Under the pieces are notes generated by a model. The model saw only the letters and a program-made list of their open reading frames with translations, searched no databases and was not told the DNA's origin. The position numbers were made by a program, and so were the translations under genes. DNA of 64,000 bases from Flavobacteriales bacterium. GTDB taxonomy: Bacteria > Bacteroidota > Bacteroidia > UBA10329. This document shows positions 33,827-42,500 of the stretch, piece after piece (position 1 is the first letter of the stretch; every line of letters starts with the position of its first letter). The stretch is taken from assembly GCA_020635535.1 (NCBI GenBank), contig JACJZP010000002.1, positions 1 through 64,000 on the forward strand, given 5' to 3'.

Positions 33827-35199
33827 ACTTCCTCTACCGAGCTGCTGACGGGTTTCTGTAATCGTATCAGCGGTGTTGGACCAGCCTCTTTAAGCTCTTC
33901 CAGGAATTCAGCTGCTGAACGGCCTTGCTGTAGTTCTATCAAATGCATGAGAACGATTTTTGGGGCTGCATAATAACCTGGTTTTACTACGATTTCATCC
34001 ACCATTTGTTGTGCTTCAAGATCCATTAGATTAGAATGTTCTTTGATGAACATTACAGCCTGTTCCCGAAGCCATTGCTTCTGGTGAATGCCAATATCAA
34101 CCATCAATTTTATGGTAGAGAGCTGATCTGTTCGGAGGTATGCTGCTTTTTCACTTGGATCCACAGAAGATTCAGACACGATTCGAGCATATTGTTCATA
34201 TAGTCGCAAACCAGCATAATAGCATCTGAACTGAATCGATTCGGTTGGATATGCATCCTGTTCAATTGCTGTTTCTTCACCATTACCTTTCATGGAATTC
34301 AATATGGCAAGTTCTCCTTCAATGGCAGCCAACTGGGTTTTTCCCAGGTCATAGAGTTGTCTGGGGTCGTTTTCCACACCGCAGTAGTAGCGTAATGTAA
34401 AACCATAATAATCCTCGCCCTTGGGCAATTGCCAAACACCTGCCACGGAGACGGATTGATGTTCCAGTTGCCTCAGATATGCTGCCAATCGTTTGTAACC
34501 TGTATTAACGGAACCGCTTACAGTTTCTGTGCATTTTGCTTGAAGTACTTTTTTTTCGTCTTCAGAAAGGTCAATTTTTGCCAATTTAGTTTCGAAGGAA
34601 CGTATGAACGGACAATCCTCCGCAGGCAGCTCCGCGAAACTATCGCACTGGGCAATAACCTTTCTCAGAATAAATGAGGGTAGTACTACCCCAAGCTTTC
34701 TCCGATGCTCTAACCCATCCACCAACTCACCAAATCGGACTTCAACGTCATTCAGATCATCCAAATATGTATTCAGGTCTTTTCTGGTCTCAATTGTTTT
34801 CTGTTCAAAGAACTTAGGTGCCGATAGATGGGGGCCGTACAGATGCGAAATAGCATAATCATGGAACATGAATGAGTCGCGTTGCAACGATATGTTCAAG
34901 TAGTTCAGCAACGCATCAAATTGCGCTTTCTCATTGCCGACCAAATTGGCAGTGTCAAACGCTATAAGTTCAGTTCTGTATTGTTTGGCCAACTCGAACC
35001 ACTCATTGGTGTTTTTAGGCGAAAGGTTCAGTATTCTTGGGTTGGATGAATCGTAAATGAATGGATCTGATGCAACTAAATTCTCCTGAATTTCAGCCAC
35101 TACACCCTCAAAATCGTTACCTCGGAATACACCATTGCAGCCTGAGTTCAAAAGAAGTAAGGCTACCAGAATTGTGAAAACGAATTGCCATTGTCGCAT
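33823..35199 (-). CDS. DUF885-family protein without the usual metal-site motif
   Basis: Lipoprotein or secreted protein (NSGC near residue 20) of 458 residues. The C-terminal third matches DUF885: LSTIKLMVDIGIHQKQWLREQAVMFIKEHSNLMDLEAQQMVDEIVVKPGYYAAPKIVLMHLIELQ. Normal DUF885 proteins are nearer 550-600 residues and carry HExxPGHH followed by EGWALYAE; here that stretch reads IQFRCYYAGLRLYEQYARI with no HExxH anywhere. It is probably a non-catalytic relative. Function unknown. Confidence 0.72.
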   Translation of the reverse strand: MRQWQFVFTILVALLLLNSGCNGVFRGNDFEGVVAEIQENLVASDPFIYDSSNPRILNLSPKNTNEWFELAKQYRTELIAFDTANLVGNEKAQFDALLNYLNISLQRDSFMFHDYAISHLYGPHLSAPKFFEQKTIETRKDLNTYLDDLNDVEVRFGELVDGLEHRRKLGVVLPSFILRKVIAQCDSFAELPAEDCPFIRSFETKLAKIDLSEDEKKVLQAKCTETVSGSVNTGYKRLAAYLRQLEHQSVSVAGVWQLPKGEDYYGFTLRYYCGVENDPRQLYDLGKTQLAAIEGELAILNSMKGNGEETAIEQDAYPTESIQFRCYYAGLRLYEQYARIVSESSVDPSEKAAYLRTDQLSTIKLMVDIGIHQKQWLREQAVMFIKEHSNLMDLEAQQMVDEIVVKPGYYAAPKIVLMHLIELQQGRSAAEFLEELKEAGPTPLIRLQKPVSSSVEEV

Positions 35200-35249
35200 A
35201 TGCGGTTGAAAGTAAACATTTGCTCAAGGAATGTGGTTTCTTTGCGCCA

Positions 35250-36491
35250 ATGAGAGTTGAGATCATTACCATAGGAGATGAGATTCTCATCGGCCAGATC
35301 GTAGACACGAATTCGGCTTGGATGGCACAGGAGCTGAATGCCATTGGGGCAAAAGTGGAGCGCATTCTGACCATTTCAGATGGAATGGATGTGATCAAAC
35401 AGGCACTTGCCGAAGCTGAGAATCGTGCTGAAATTGTACTTGTTACAGGTGGTTTGGGGCCCACCAAAGATGATGTGACCAAGAAGGCGCTTGCTGATTA
35501 TTTCAACTGCGGTTTCACATTTCATCCGAACATTGCCGAACATATTGCAGGTCTGTTTGCCCGTTTTGGAAAGGAAATGACCGAATTGAACAGGTTACAG
35601 GCCGAATTGCCATCGGCATGCGAACCACTTCAGAATGACCTCGGAACTGCTCCGGGAATGTGGTTTGAAAAAGACGGAACCGTATTCGTGAGTATGCCAG
35701 GAGTGCCATATGAAATGAAAGGCATCATGCAAAATCACGTCTTGCCGCGTATCTCAAAGAAATTCAATGCTCCAACCATTCTGCACAGAACTGTGCTTAC
35801 CATGGGTATGGGAGAAAGTTGGCTTTCTGAAAGGATAGGAGAGTGGGAAGATGCTTTGCCAGACGAGATTAAACTGGCATATCTGCCATCTCCAGGTAGG
35901 GTAAGGTTGCGTTTATCTGCCTATGGTGAGGATCCTGCAAAGTTGAAGGGATTGTTAGAGGATCAGGTGCAAAAACTACTTGAGCTGATTCCAGAATTGG
36001 TGTACGGTTTTGATGATGAAACTATTGAGCAAGTTGTGGGAGACCTCTTACTCAAACAAGGGAAAACGTTAAGCACTGCTGAGAGTTGCACGGGCGGAAT
36101 GATTGCGCATCAGATCACGTCAGTTTCGGGTTCGTCAGCGTACTTTTTAGGTTCCATTGTATCCTATGCCAATGCCGTTAAAATGGAATCTTTAGGAGTT
36201 ACAGAAGATAGTTTGATCAGAAATGGCGCGGTCAGTGAGGAAGTAGTTAGGCAAATGGCCGAAGGTGCCAGGCAAAGTCTTCATTCCGATTACTCTATCG
36301 CCACCTCAGGCATTGCAGGACCTGATGGGGGAACAGATGAAAAGCCTGTTGGAACCGTATGGATAGCAGTTTCAGGGCCAAATGGAACGGTGGCCAAAAA
36401 GTATAGGTTCGGGCACGATAGGTCTCGGAATATCGAGATCAGCTCCAATACGGCTCTGAACATGTTGCGCAAACAGTTGATCGGAAACTGA
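35250..36491 (+). CDS. cinA: CinA-family protein with nicotinamide-nucleotide amidase domain
   Basis: Two-domain CinA of 413 residues. The N-terminal MoaB/CinA domain (MRVEIITIGDEILIGQIVDTNSAWMAQEL, TGGLGPTKDDVTK) in homologues hydrolyses ADP-ribose or similar; the C-terminal PncC domain (LSTAESCTGGMIAHQITSVSGSSAYFLGS) deamidates NMN to nicotinate mononucleotide in pyridine-nucleotide salvage. A TTG-started frame from 35220 adds 10 residues, but MRVEIITIGDE is the family start. TTTCTTTGCGCC, a -7-like sequence, abuts the ATG. Confidence 0.92.
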   Translation: MRVEIITIGDEILIGQIVDTNSAWMAQELNAIGAKVERILTISDGMDVIKQALAEAENRAEIVLVTGGLGPTKDDVTKKALADYFNCGFTFHPNIAEHIAGLFARFGKEMTELNRLQAELPSACEPLQNDLGTAPGMWFEKDGTVFVSMPGVPYEMKGIMQNHVLPRISKKFNAPTILHRTVLTMGMGESWLSERIGEWEDALPDEIKLAYLPSPGRVRLRLSAYGEDPAKLKGLLEDQVQKLLELIPELVYGFDDETIEQVVGDLLLKQGKTLSTAESCTGGMIAHQITSVSGSSAYFLGSIVSYANAVKMESLGVTEDSLIRNGAVSEEVVRQMAEGARQSLHSDYSIATSGIAGPDGGTDEKPVGTVWIAVSGPNGTVAKKYRFGHDRSRNIEISSNTALNMLRKQLIGN

Positions 36492-36543
36492 TTAACTATT
36501 GCTTAACATTTATACATTTGAATTCGACCCTAATACCTATTCC

Positions 36544-37497
36544 ATGAAAGAATTTTTTACCAAGAGCCTTTTTGTGGCTGCGTTTATAGTTGCAATGTCC
36601 GGTTGCGAGGAAGAAACAACAGATTTCGCAGCCGACTTTGAGGCAAGTGTTACCAACATCGGTGTTGGTCAGTATGTCAACTTTGAAGATGCCTCCATTG
36701 GTGGTGTGACTTCTTGGGAATGGACATTTGAAGGTGGCCAACCTTCTTCTTCAACAGAGAAAGATCCATCTTCCATCCTTTATGCCACAGCTGGTACTTA
36801 TGATGTTACATTGACCATTACCACAGATGAGGGAAATTCAACTGAAACCAAAGAGGGTTTTATTGTAGTTGAGCAGTTGGCAGGCGGTTGCGGAACCACA
36901 AGCATAGTAACCGATATTGAAGGCAATGCCTATTCTGTGGTAACCATTGGTTCGCAGTGTTGGATGGGAGAGAACCTTAAGGTTACCAAGTTCAGAGATG
37001 GTTCTAACATTCCCGTTGTAACGGACGATAATACATGGAAAAACCTGACAACTGCTGGAATGGTATCATACAATAACGACAACGCCAATGATGCCACTTA
37101 TGGCAAGTTGTACAACTGGTTTGCGGTCAACGATCCGCGTGGAATCTGTCCGGATGGATGGCGAGTGCCGCATGATAATGATTACCGTATTCTGACAGAA
37201 TATCTCGACCCGGATGATGAGTTTGCTGGAGGTAGAATGAAAGAAATGGGAACTGACCATTGGACAGCACCTAACGAGGGTGCGAACAACAGTAGTGGCT
37301 TTACCGGATTGCCAGGAGGCATGCGATTCAGAGAAGGGCAGTTCGATCACTTGGGGCTTCGTGGGCTTTTCTGGACATCAAGGAGCGATGGCGATTTTGA
37401 AGCATATTTTTTGACACTTACCTACGAAACTCCAGTTGCTCACAGAACATTCATCTACAAGCAAAGTGGATTTTCCTGTAGATGTATTAAAGAATAG
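36544..37497 (+). CDS. Lipoprotein with PKD and FISUMP domains
   Basis: Envelope lipoprotein of 317 residues: signal and lipobox MSGC, a PKD domain (FEASVTNIGVGQYVNFEDAS...WEWTFEGGQPSSSTEKDP), then a Fibrobacter succinogenes major paralogous (FISUMP) domain: GNAYSVVTIGSQCWMGENLKVTKFRDG...GKLYNWFAVND..GICPDGWRVPHDNDY...GLPGGMRF...FWTS. The domain is common in Bacteroidota surface proteins and has a C-type-lectin-like look; role unknown. ATG 36544 starts the signal peptide. A TACATTTG -7 box lies at 36513-36520. Confidence 0.85.
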   Translation: MKEFFTKSLFVAAFIVAMSGCEEETTDFAADFEASVTNIGVGQYVNFEDASIGGVTSWEWTFEGGQPSSSTEKDPSSILYATAGTYDVTLTITTDEGNSTETKEGFIVVEQLAGGCGTTSIVTDIEGNAYSVVTIGSQCWMGENLKVTKFRDGSNIPVVTDDNTWKNLTTAGMVSYNNDNANDATYGKLYNWFAVNDPRGICPDGWRVPHDNDYRILTEYLDPDDEFAGGRMKEMGTDHWTAPNEGANNSSGFTGLPGGMRFREGQFDHLGLRGLFWTSRSDGDFEAYFLTLTYETPVAHRTFIYKQSGFSCRCIKE

Positions 37498-37500
37498 TGG

Positions 37501-37531
37501 TTGTTCTTGTAGATAAATAATTCTACATTTG
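37501..37531 (+). promoter_or_regulatory. Promoter of rpmB
   Basis: TTG at 37501-37503 and TACATTTG at 37524-37531, separated by 20 bases, match the Bacteroidota -33/-7 promoter architecture (TTG, about 17-23 bases, TAnnTTTG). The ATG of ribosomal protein L28 follows 34 bases later. Confidence 0.65.
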
Positions 37532-37565
37532 CAGCCCGAAATTTTGAACGAATAAGCAAAAAGCC

Positions 37566-37802
37566 ATGTCTAAGGTTTGCCAGATAACAGGAAAGCGAGT
37601 GATTGTAGGAAACAAAGTTTCTCACTCTAACAGAAAGACTAAGAGAACATTCTCTCCAAACCTCTTCAAGAAGAAGTTCTACCTTCCATCAGAAGACAAG
37701 TTCATTACATTGAAGGTTTCAGCTGCTGGTCTGCGTACCATTAATAAGAATGGTATTGAGGCTGCATACAAGAAAGCAAAGGCAGAAGGCTTGTTAGCTT
37801 AA
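37566..37802 (+). CDS. rpmB: 50S ribosomal protein L28
   Basis: Large-subunit ribosomal protein of 78 residues; MSKVCQITGKRVIVGNKVSHSNRKTKRTF is the family's N-terminus and the whole length is normal. In most Bacteroidota rpmB is followed at once by rpmG, the DUF4295 gene and ftsY. Here it has its own promoter and terminator, and rpmG lies 5.9 kb downstream. Confidence 0.96.
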   Translation: MSKVCQITGKRVIVGNKVSHSNRKTKRTFSPNLFKKKFYLPSEDKFITLKVSAAGLRTINKNGIEAAYKKAKAEGLLA

Positions 37803-37823
37803 TCTCATTTCACAAAGCGTGTT

Positions 37824-37862
37824 AACGCTGCCATCGGAAGTGCTTCGGTGGCAGCGTTTTTG
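37824..37862. terminator. rpmB terminator
   Basis: AACGCTGCCA (37824-37833) pairs with TGGCAGCGTT (37849-37858); the inner CGGAAG/CTTCG bases extend the stem. A T-rich run (TTTTTGTTTTTC) follows. It ends the rpmB transcript 22 bases after its stop and lies just ahead of the aminopeptidase start. Confidence 0.85.
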
Positions 37863-37877
37863 TTTTTCTTTGATTCT

Positions 37878-39497
37878 ATGAGAAAGTATCTTCTTCTCCT
37901 TCTTTTGGCACCCCTCCTAACATCGGCTCAGGAATTCACTTTGGCTGATACGCTTCGGGGAACCCTTTCCTCCATTCGTTCTTGTTTTGATGTTACCTAT
38001 TACGATCTGGAGCTTGATGTAGAAATCGATGATCGCTCTATTTCAGGAGTTAATCATATTCACTTCAGAAACATGACCGATTTTGATAGTATTCAGATCG
38101 ATCTGTTTCAAAATATGACCATCGATAGCATTCTCTTCAATGGCAAGAAGCTCGGTTTTACCAGACTATATGATGCTGTGTTTGTCACATTTCCCAAAAG
38201 AATGATCCAAGGAGAATCTGGTATCATCTCTGTTTTCTACCACGGTAGGCCTACGGTGGCAAAAAAGGCGCCTTGGGATGGTGGATTTGTTTGGACCAAA
38301 GATGAAAAAGGCAAACCTTGGGTTGGTGTAGCATGCGAGGGAACGGGTGCAAGCCTTTGGTGGCCCAATAAGGATCATCTTTCAGATGAGCCAGACAGCA
38401 TGCGTGTCCGTTGCACGGTTCCTAATGATCTCATGTGCGTTTCCAATGGAACTCTGGATTCCACAATTCAAAAACAAGACCGTACTGAATGGCAGTGGAA
38501 GGTTTCTTACCCGATCAATAATTACAATGTAACGCTGAATATTGCCGATTACGCTCATTTTGACGACACCTACGTAAATGCAACTGGAGATACACTTGAG
38601 TTGGATTACTATGTATTGAAAGAAAACTTGGAAAAGGCTAAAACTCAGTTCAAACAGGTGCATAACATGCTCAATTGTTTTGAGGAAGCATTTGGGCCAT
38701 ATCCGTTTTACAAGGATGGGTATGCTTTGGTTGAAACCCCTTATTTGGGAATGGAACACCAAGGTGCCATTGCTTATGGCAACAAGTATATGCCTGGTTA
38801 TTTGGGGCGTTATCCAAGCGATATGGACTTTGATTACATCGTTATTCACGAAACGGGACATGAATGGTGGGGCAACAGTGTAAGTATGAAAGATGCAGCC
38901 GATATGTGGATACACGAAAGCTTCTGCACATACTCAGAAGCTGTTTTTGTTGAGTGTACCTACGGTTACCAGAAAATGCTTGACTATCTGTGGTATCAAA
39001 GGAATTTCATCAATAACCGAACTCCTATTTACGGTATTTATGGATTGAATCATGAAGGCAATGGTGGCGATATGTATTACAAGGGTTCTTGGATGATTCA
39101 CACCTTCCGAAACGTCTTGAACAATGATTCGCTTTTTAGGAGTATACTAAAAGGAATTGCTCAGGAATTCAAATACAGAACTGTTGATGGAGCAGAGATC
39201 ATTGCATACATAAATATGCGAGCCAAGTACAATTACACGGCATTATTTGATCAGTACCTCAGATTTTCGGAAATTCCTGTGCTCCAATACAAATGGAACA
39301 AGAATAACCTGGATTTGCGTTGGCAGGCCGAAGCAGAAAGATTCAAAATGCCTGTCGTCTACACTACGGATGGTAATGAGCAGAGGCGTTCCCTTGTTTC
39401 AGTATCCGATTGGATTTCAATTCCAATGTCCAAGAAAGAATTCAAGCAACTGAAGTTCCGCGATGACCTTATGCTATTTCTGAAGGAGCAGAATTAA
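37878..39497 (+). CDS. Secreted M1-family aminopeptidase
   Basis: Zinc aminopeptidase of the M1 (gluzincin) family, 539 residues with a signal peptide (MRKYLLLLLLAPLLTSAQ). The catalytic motif is HETGHEWWGN with the downstream Glu in WIHESFCTYSEA; the substrate-binding GxMEN motif appears as LGMEHQGAIAYG, as in other Bacteroidota members. It is short because it lacks the helical C-terminal domain of PepN. Likely periplasmic or outer-membrane associated peptide digestion. The start is ATG 37878; the frame further upstream lies in the terminator. Confidence 0.9.
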   Translation: MRKYLLLLLLAPLLTSAQEFTLADTLRGTLSSIRSCFDVTYYDLELDVEIDDRSISGVNHIHFRNMTDFDSIQIDLFQNMTIDSILFNGKKLGFTRLYDAVFVTFPKRMIQGESGIISVFYHGRPTVAKKAPWDGGFVWTKDEKGKPWVGVACEGTGASLWWPNKDHLSDEPDSMRVRCTVPNDLMCVSNGTLDSTIQKQDRTEWQWKVSYPINNYNVTLNIADYAHFDDTYVNATGDTLELDYYVLKENLEKAKTQFKQVHNMLNCFEEAFGPYPFYKDGYALVETPYLGMEHQGAIAYGNKYMPGYLGRYPSDMDFDYIVIHETGHEWWGNSVSMKDAADMWIHESFCTYSEAVFVECTYGYQKMLDYLWYQRNFINNRTPIYGIYGLNHEGNGGDMYYKGSWMIHTFRNVLNNDSLFRSILKGIAQEFKYRTVDGAEIIAYINMRAKYNYTALFDQYLRFSEIPVLQYKWNKNNLDLRWQAEAERFKMPVVYTTDGNEQRRSLVSVSDWISIPMSKKEFKQLKFRDDLMLFLKEQN

Positions 39498-39582
39498 AGT
39501 ACTGTTGGTTCTGTAGTTTTTTGTCAAAACCTTTCATTGCAATTGTCGTAACACTGCGGCAAACCAGGACCAACTTTACTTT

Positions 39583-42500
39583 ATGAAAAAGCTTTATTCA
39601 ACCCTTTTGCTGTTGATTGTTCTTATCGCAGCATCTCAATCGGTATTTGCTCAGTCTGTGCCGCAGAAGATCAACTATCAAGGTGTGGTAAGAGATGCCC
39701 AAGGCGATGTAATTGCCAGCCAGGTCATCGGCCTTCGTATTGATATAAGGCAATCTTCGGCAACCGGAGCTGCAGTTTACACGGAGATACATACAGTGCC
39801 CACCAATGATTTTGGCCTGTTCAATGTGCAGATCGGTGATGGAGTACCTTTTCTTGGAACATTGGTAGATATCGACTGGTCAGCTGGCCCGTATTTTATG
39901 GAGGCTTCATTCGATCCAACTGGAGGTTCAGATTACCAATCTATGGGTGTCTCCCAACTGAACGCGGTGCCTTATGCTTTGTACGCTGAAAATGCAGGTG
40001 GCGGAACCATTGGTGCAACAGGTCCACAGGGGCCACAAGGTATCCAAGGTCCAACTGGTGCAGATGGCGCAGTTGGTGCAACTGGTTCTCAAGGACTTCA
40101 AGGTCTCCAAGGCCCAACAGGTGCTGATGGTGCAGTTGGAGCAACCGGTCCTCAGGGATTGCAGGGTATCCAAGGTCCAACAGGTGCTGACGGTGCGGTT
40201 GGAGCTACAGGCCCGCAAGGGCTTCAAGGTATTCAAGGCCCTACAGGTGCAGATGGAGCAGTAGGTGCAACCGGTCCACAGGGATTGCAGGGTATCCAAG
40301 GTCCGACAGGTGCACAAGGAGTCCAAGGCGTTGCAGGAGCCACTGGTGCGCAAGGTCCGACCGGAGCAGATGGTGTTACTGGCCCACAGGGAATTCAAGG
40401 TATTCAGGGACCGACAGGTGCGGCTGGTGCAGTTGGAGCAACAGGTCCGCAAGGACTTCAAGGTCTCCAAGGCCCAACGGGTGCTGACGGTGCGGTTGGA
40501 GCAACAGGCCCGCAGGGATTGCAGGGTATTCAAGGTCCGACCGGTGCTGATGGTGCAGTCGGAGCCACCGGTCCTCAGGGATTGCAAGGTGTTCAAGGTC
40601 CAACTGGTGCAGATGGAGCAGTCGGAGCAACCGGTCCACAGGGATTGCAGGGCATTCAGGGGCCAACGGGTGCAAACGGTGCAGTAGGTGCCACAGGCCA
40701 GCAGGGTCCGACAGGCGCTCAGGGTATTCAGGGAGCAACCGGTCCTATTGGTGCTGCGGGAGCGGACGGTGTCACTGGCCCTACAGGTGCTCAAGGAATT
40801 CAAGGCGTTGCGGGAGCTACAGGTCCACAGGGATTACAAGGTGTCCAAGGTCCAACTGGTGCAGATGGCGCGACCGGTCCGCAGGGTATTCAAGGTGCTC
40901 AAGGCCCGACAGGTGCTGCTGGCTCAGTCGGAGCAACCGGTCCTCAAGGAATTCAGGGATTAGCAGGAGCCACGGGTTCTCAAGGCCCGCAGGGTATCCA
41001 AGGGCCAACGGGTGCTGGTGGTGCGGTTGGAGCAACAGGCCCGACCGGTCCAACAGGAGCTCAGGGTGTTCAGGGAGTTACAGGATCTACTGGCGCAGAT
41101 GGTGCAACCGGAGCCACTGGCCCGACTGGCCCAACAGGAGACGCAGGTTTAGATGGGGCTGATGGTGCCACGGGCGCAACGGGAGCCACCGGGGCAACGG
41201 GCCCAATTGCAGGTTCGGATAAGCAGATCAACTTCAATGATGGTGGAAACGCAGGTGCCGATGCTGAGTTCGTTTACGACAAGACCAGTAACCATGCTGC
41301 CATCGGAACATCAACCGTTAACGCCAACGCCATTTTGGAGTTGAGCGGTACCGATGGAGCATTCATACTTCCACGACTTACCACAGCACAGCGCGATGCG
41401 CTTACGGCCGAAGCAGGTATGTTGATCTACAATACGGACGATGAAGAGGTTCAGGAAGCTGTGGGCGAATCGAGTTCGAGCACTTTTGGTGGCTTGGATT
41501 TTGCCGGTAGCGCGGGTTGCTTGGAATCAGAATTGGCCAGATTTACTCCAACCTCTTCGGGAAGCATTACCCAGATCCGTATCTACTCCACCGATGTGGG
41601 ATTGACCGGTTCACTGAAGGTTTATGATGCAGCCGGTGGTTTTTGCGGATCGGCAAACGTTCTTGGAACATCCAATTCGGTAACGCTTGTTTCGGGTACC
41701 AACACCTTCACATTCGCCAGTCCGGTCAGTGTATCATCGGGCACCACCTATTATATAGGTTGTGGTGCAACGCTGATCTGTGCCAAATACAGAACAGGTG
41801 ATGATGCCACTCTTTCCAACTATGATAACGATGGTTGTTCTGTTACCGGATTGGAATATGCCATTGAGATCACGGTCAGCAGTGGTTCCACCACATGGAC
41901 CGATAACCAAGGCCCGACCGGACCGACCGGTGCTACGGGAAATGATGGAGCAACGGGAGCCACGGGACCGCAAGGCCCAACAGGAGCTACAGGAACTTTT
42001 GGAGTAACCGGAACAACGGGTCAAACAATTTACCATGATGGATCTGATTGGACGGCCAGTTCGTTTCTGATAAATAATGGAAGTTGGATCGGAATAGGAG
42101 TGGATGAACCTTCCGGATTTTTTTCAGAGTCGGTCAATATCAACGGTTCAGTCGTGGCAAATGCCTATATCGGAGATGGTTCAGGTCTAAGCTCGGTTCA
42201 AGCGGCATCAGTCGCTAACGATGCCATATCAACCTCAATGTTGCAAGATGGTGCCGTAACCGCAGTCAAGCTGGATCAAATGGGTGCATATCCAGATCAG
42301 GTTCTTAAATGGAATGGTAGTCAGTGGGAACCAAGCGAAGACAACGACATGACCTATGTTGCAGGGTCTGGTTTGGTTATGGATGGTGAGGTATTGAGCT
42401 TAGGACTATTCATAGGCGACACTAATATTCTCCCGGGCACAATGAACGGCAGTCAATTGATGGATGGTGCAATTTCTACAGCTAAACTGGCTGATGGTTC

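Noticed and set aside
39928..40803. Long antisense ORF (291 codons) across the collagen-like repeats
   Set aside because: It is the reverse complement of a periodic Gly-x-y array, giving Cys/Thr/Leu low-complexity protein; other frames of the repeat stay open for the same reason.
40012..41214. Regular repeats that could suggest a CRISPR array
   Set aside because: Repeats are coding, in phase with Gly-x-y, have no unique spacers of constant size and no cas genes nearby.
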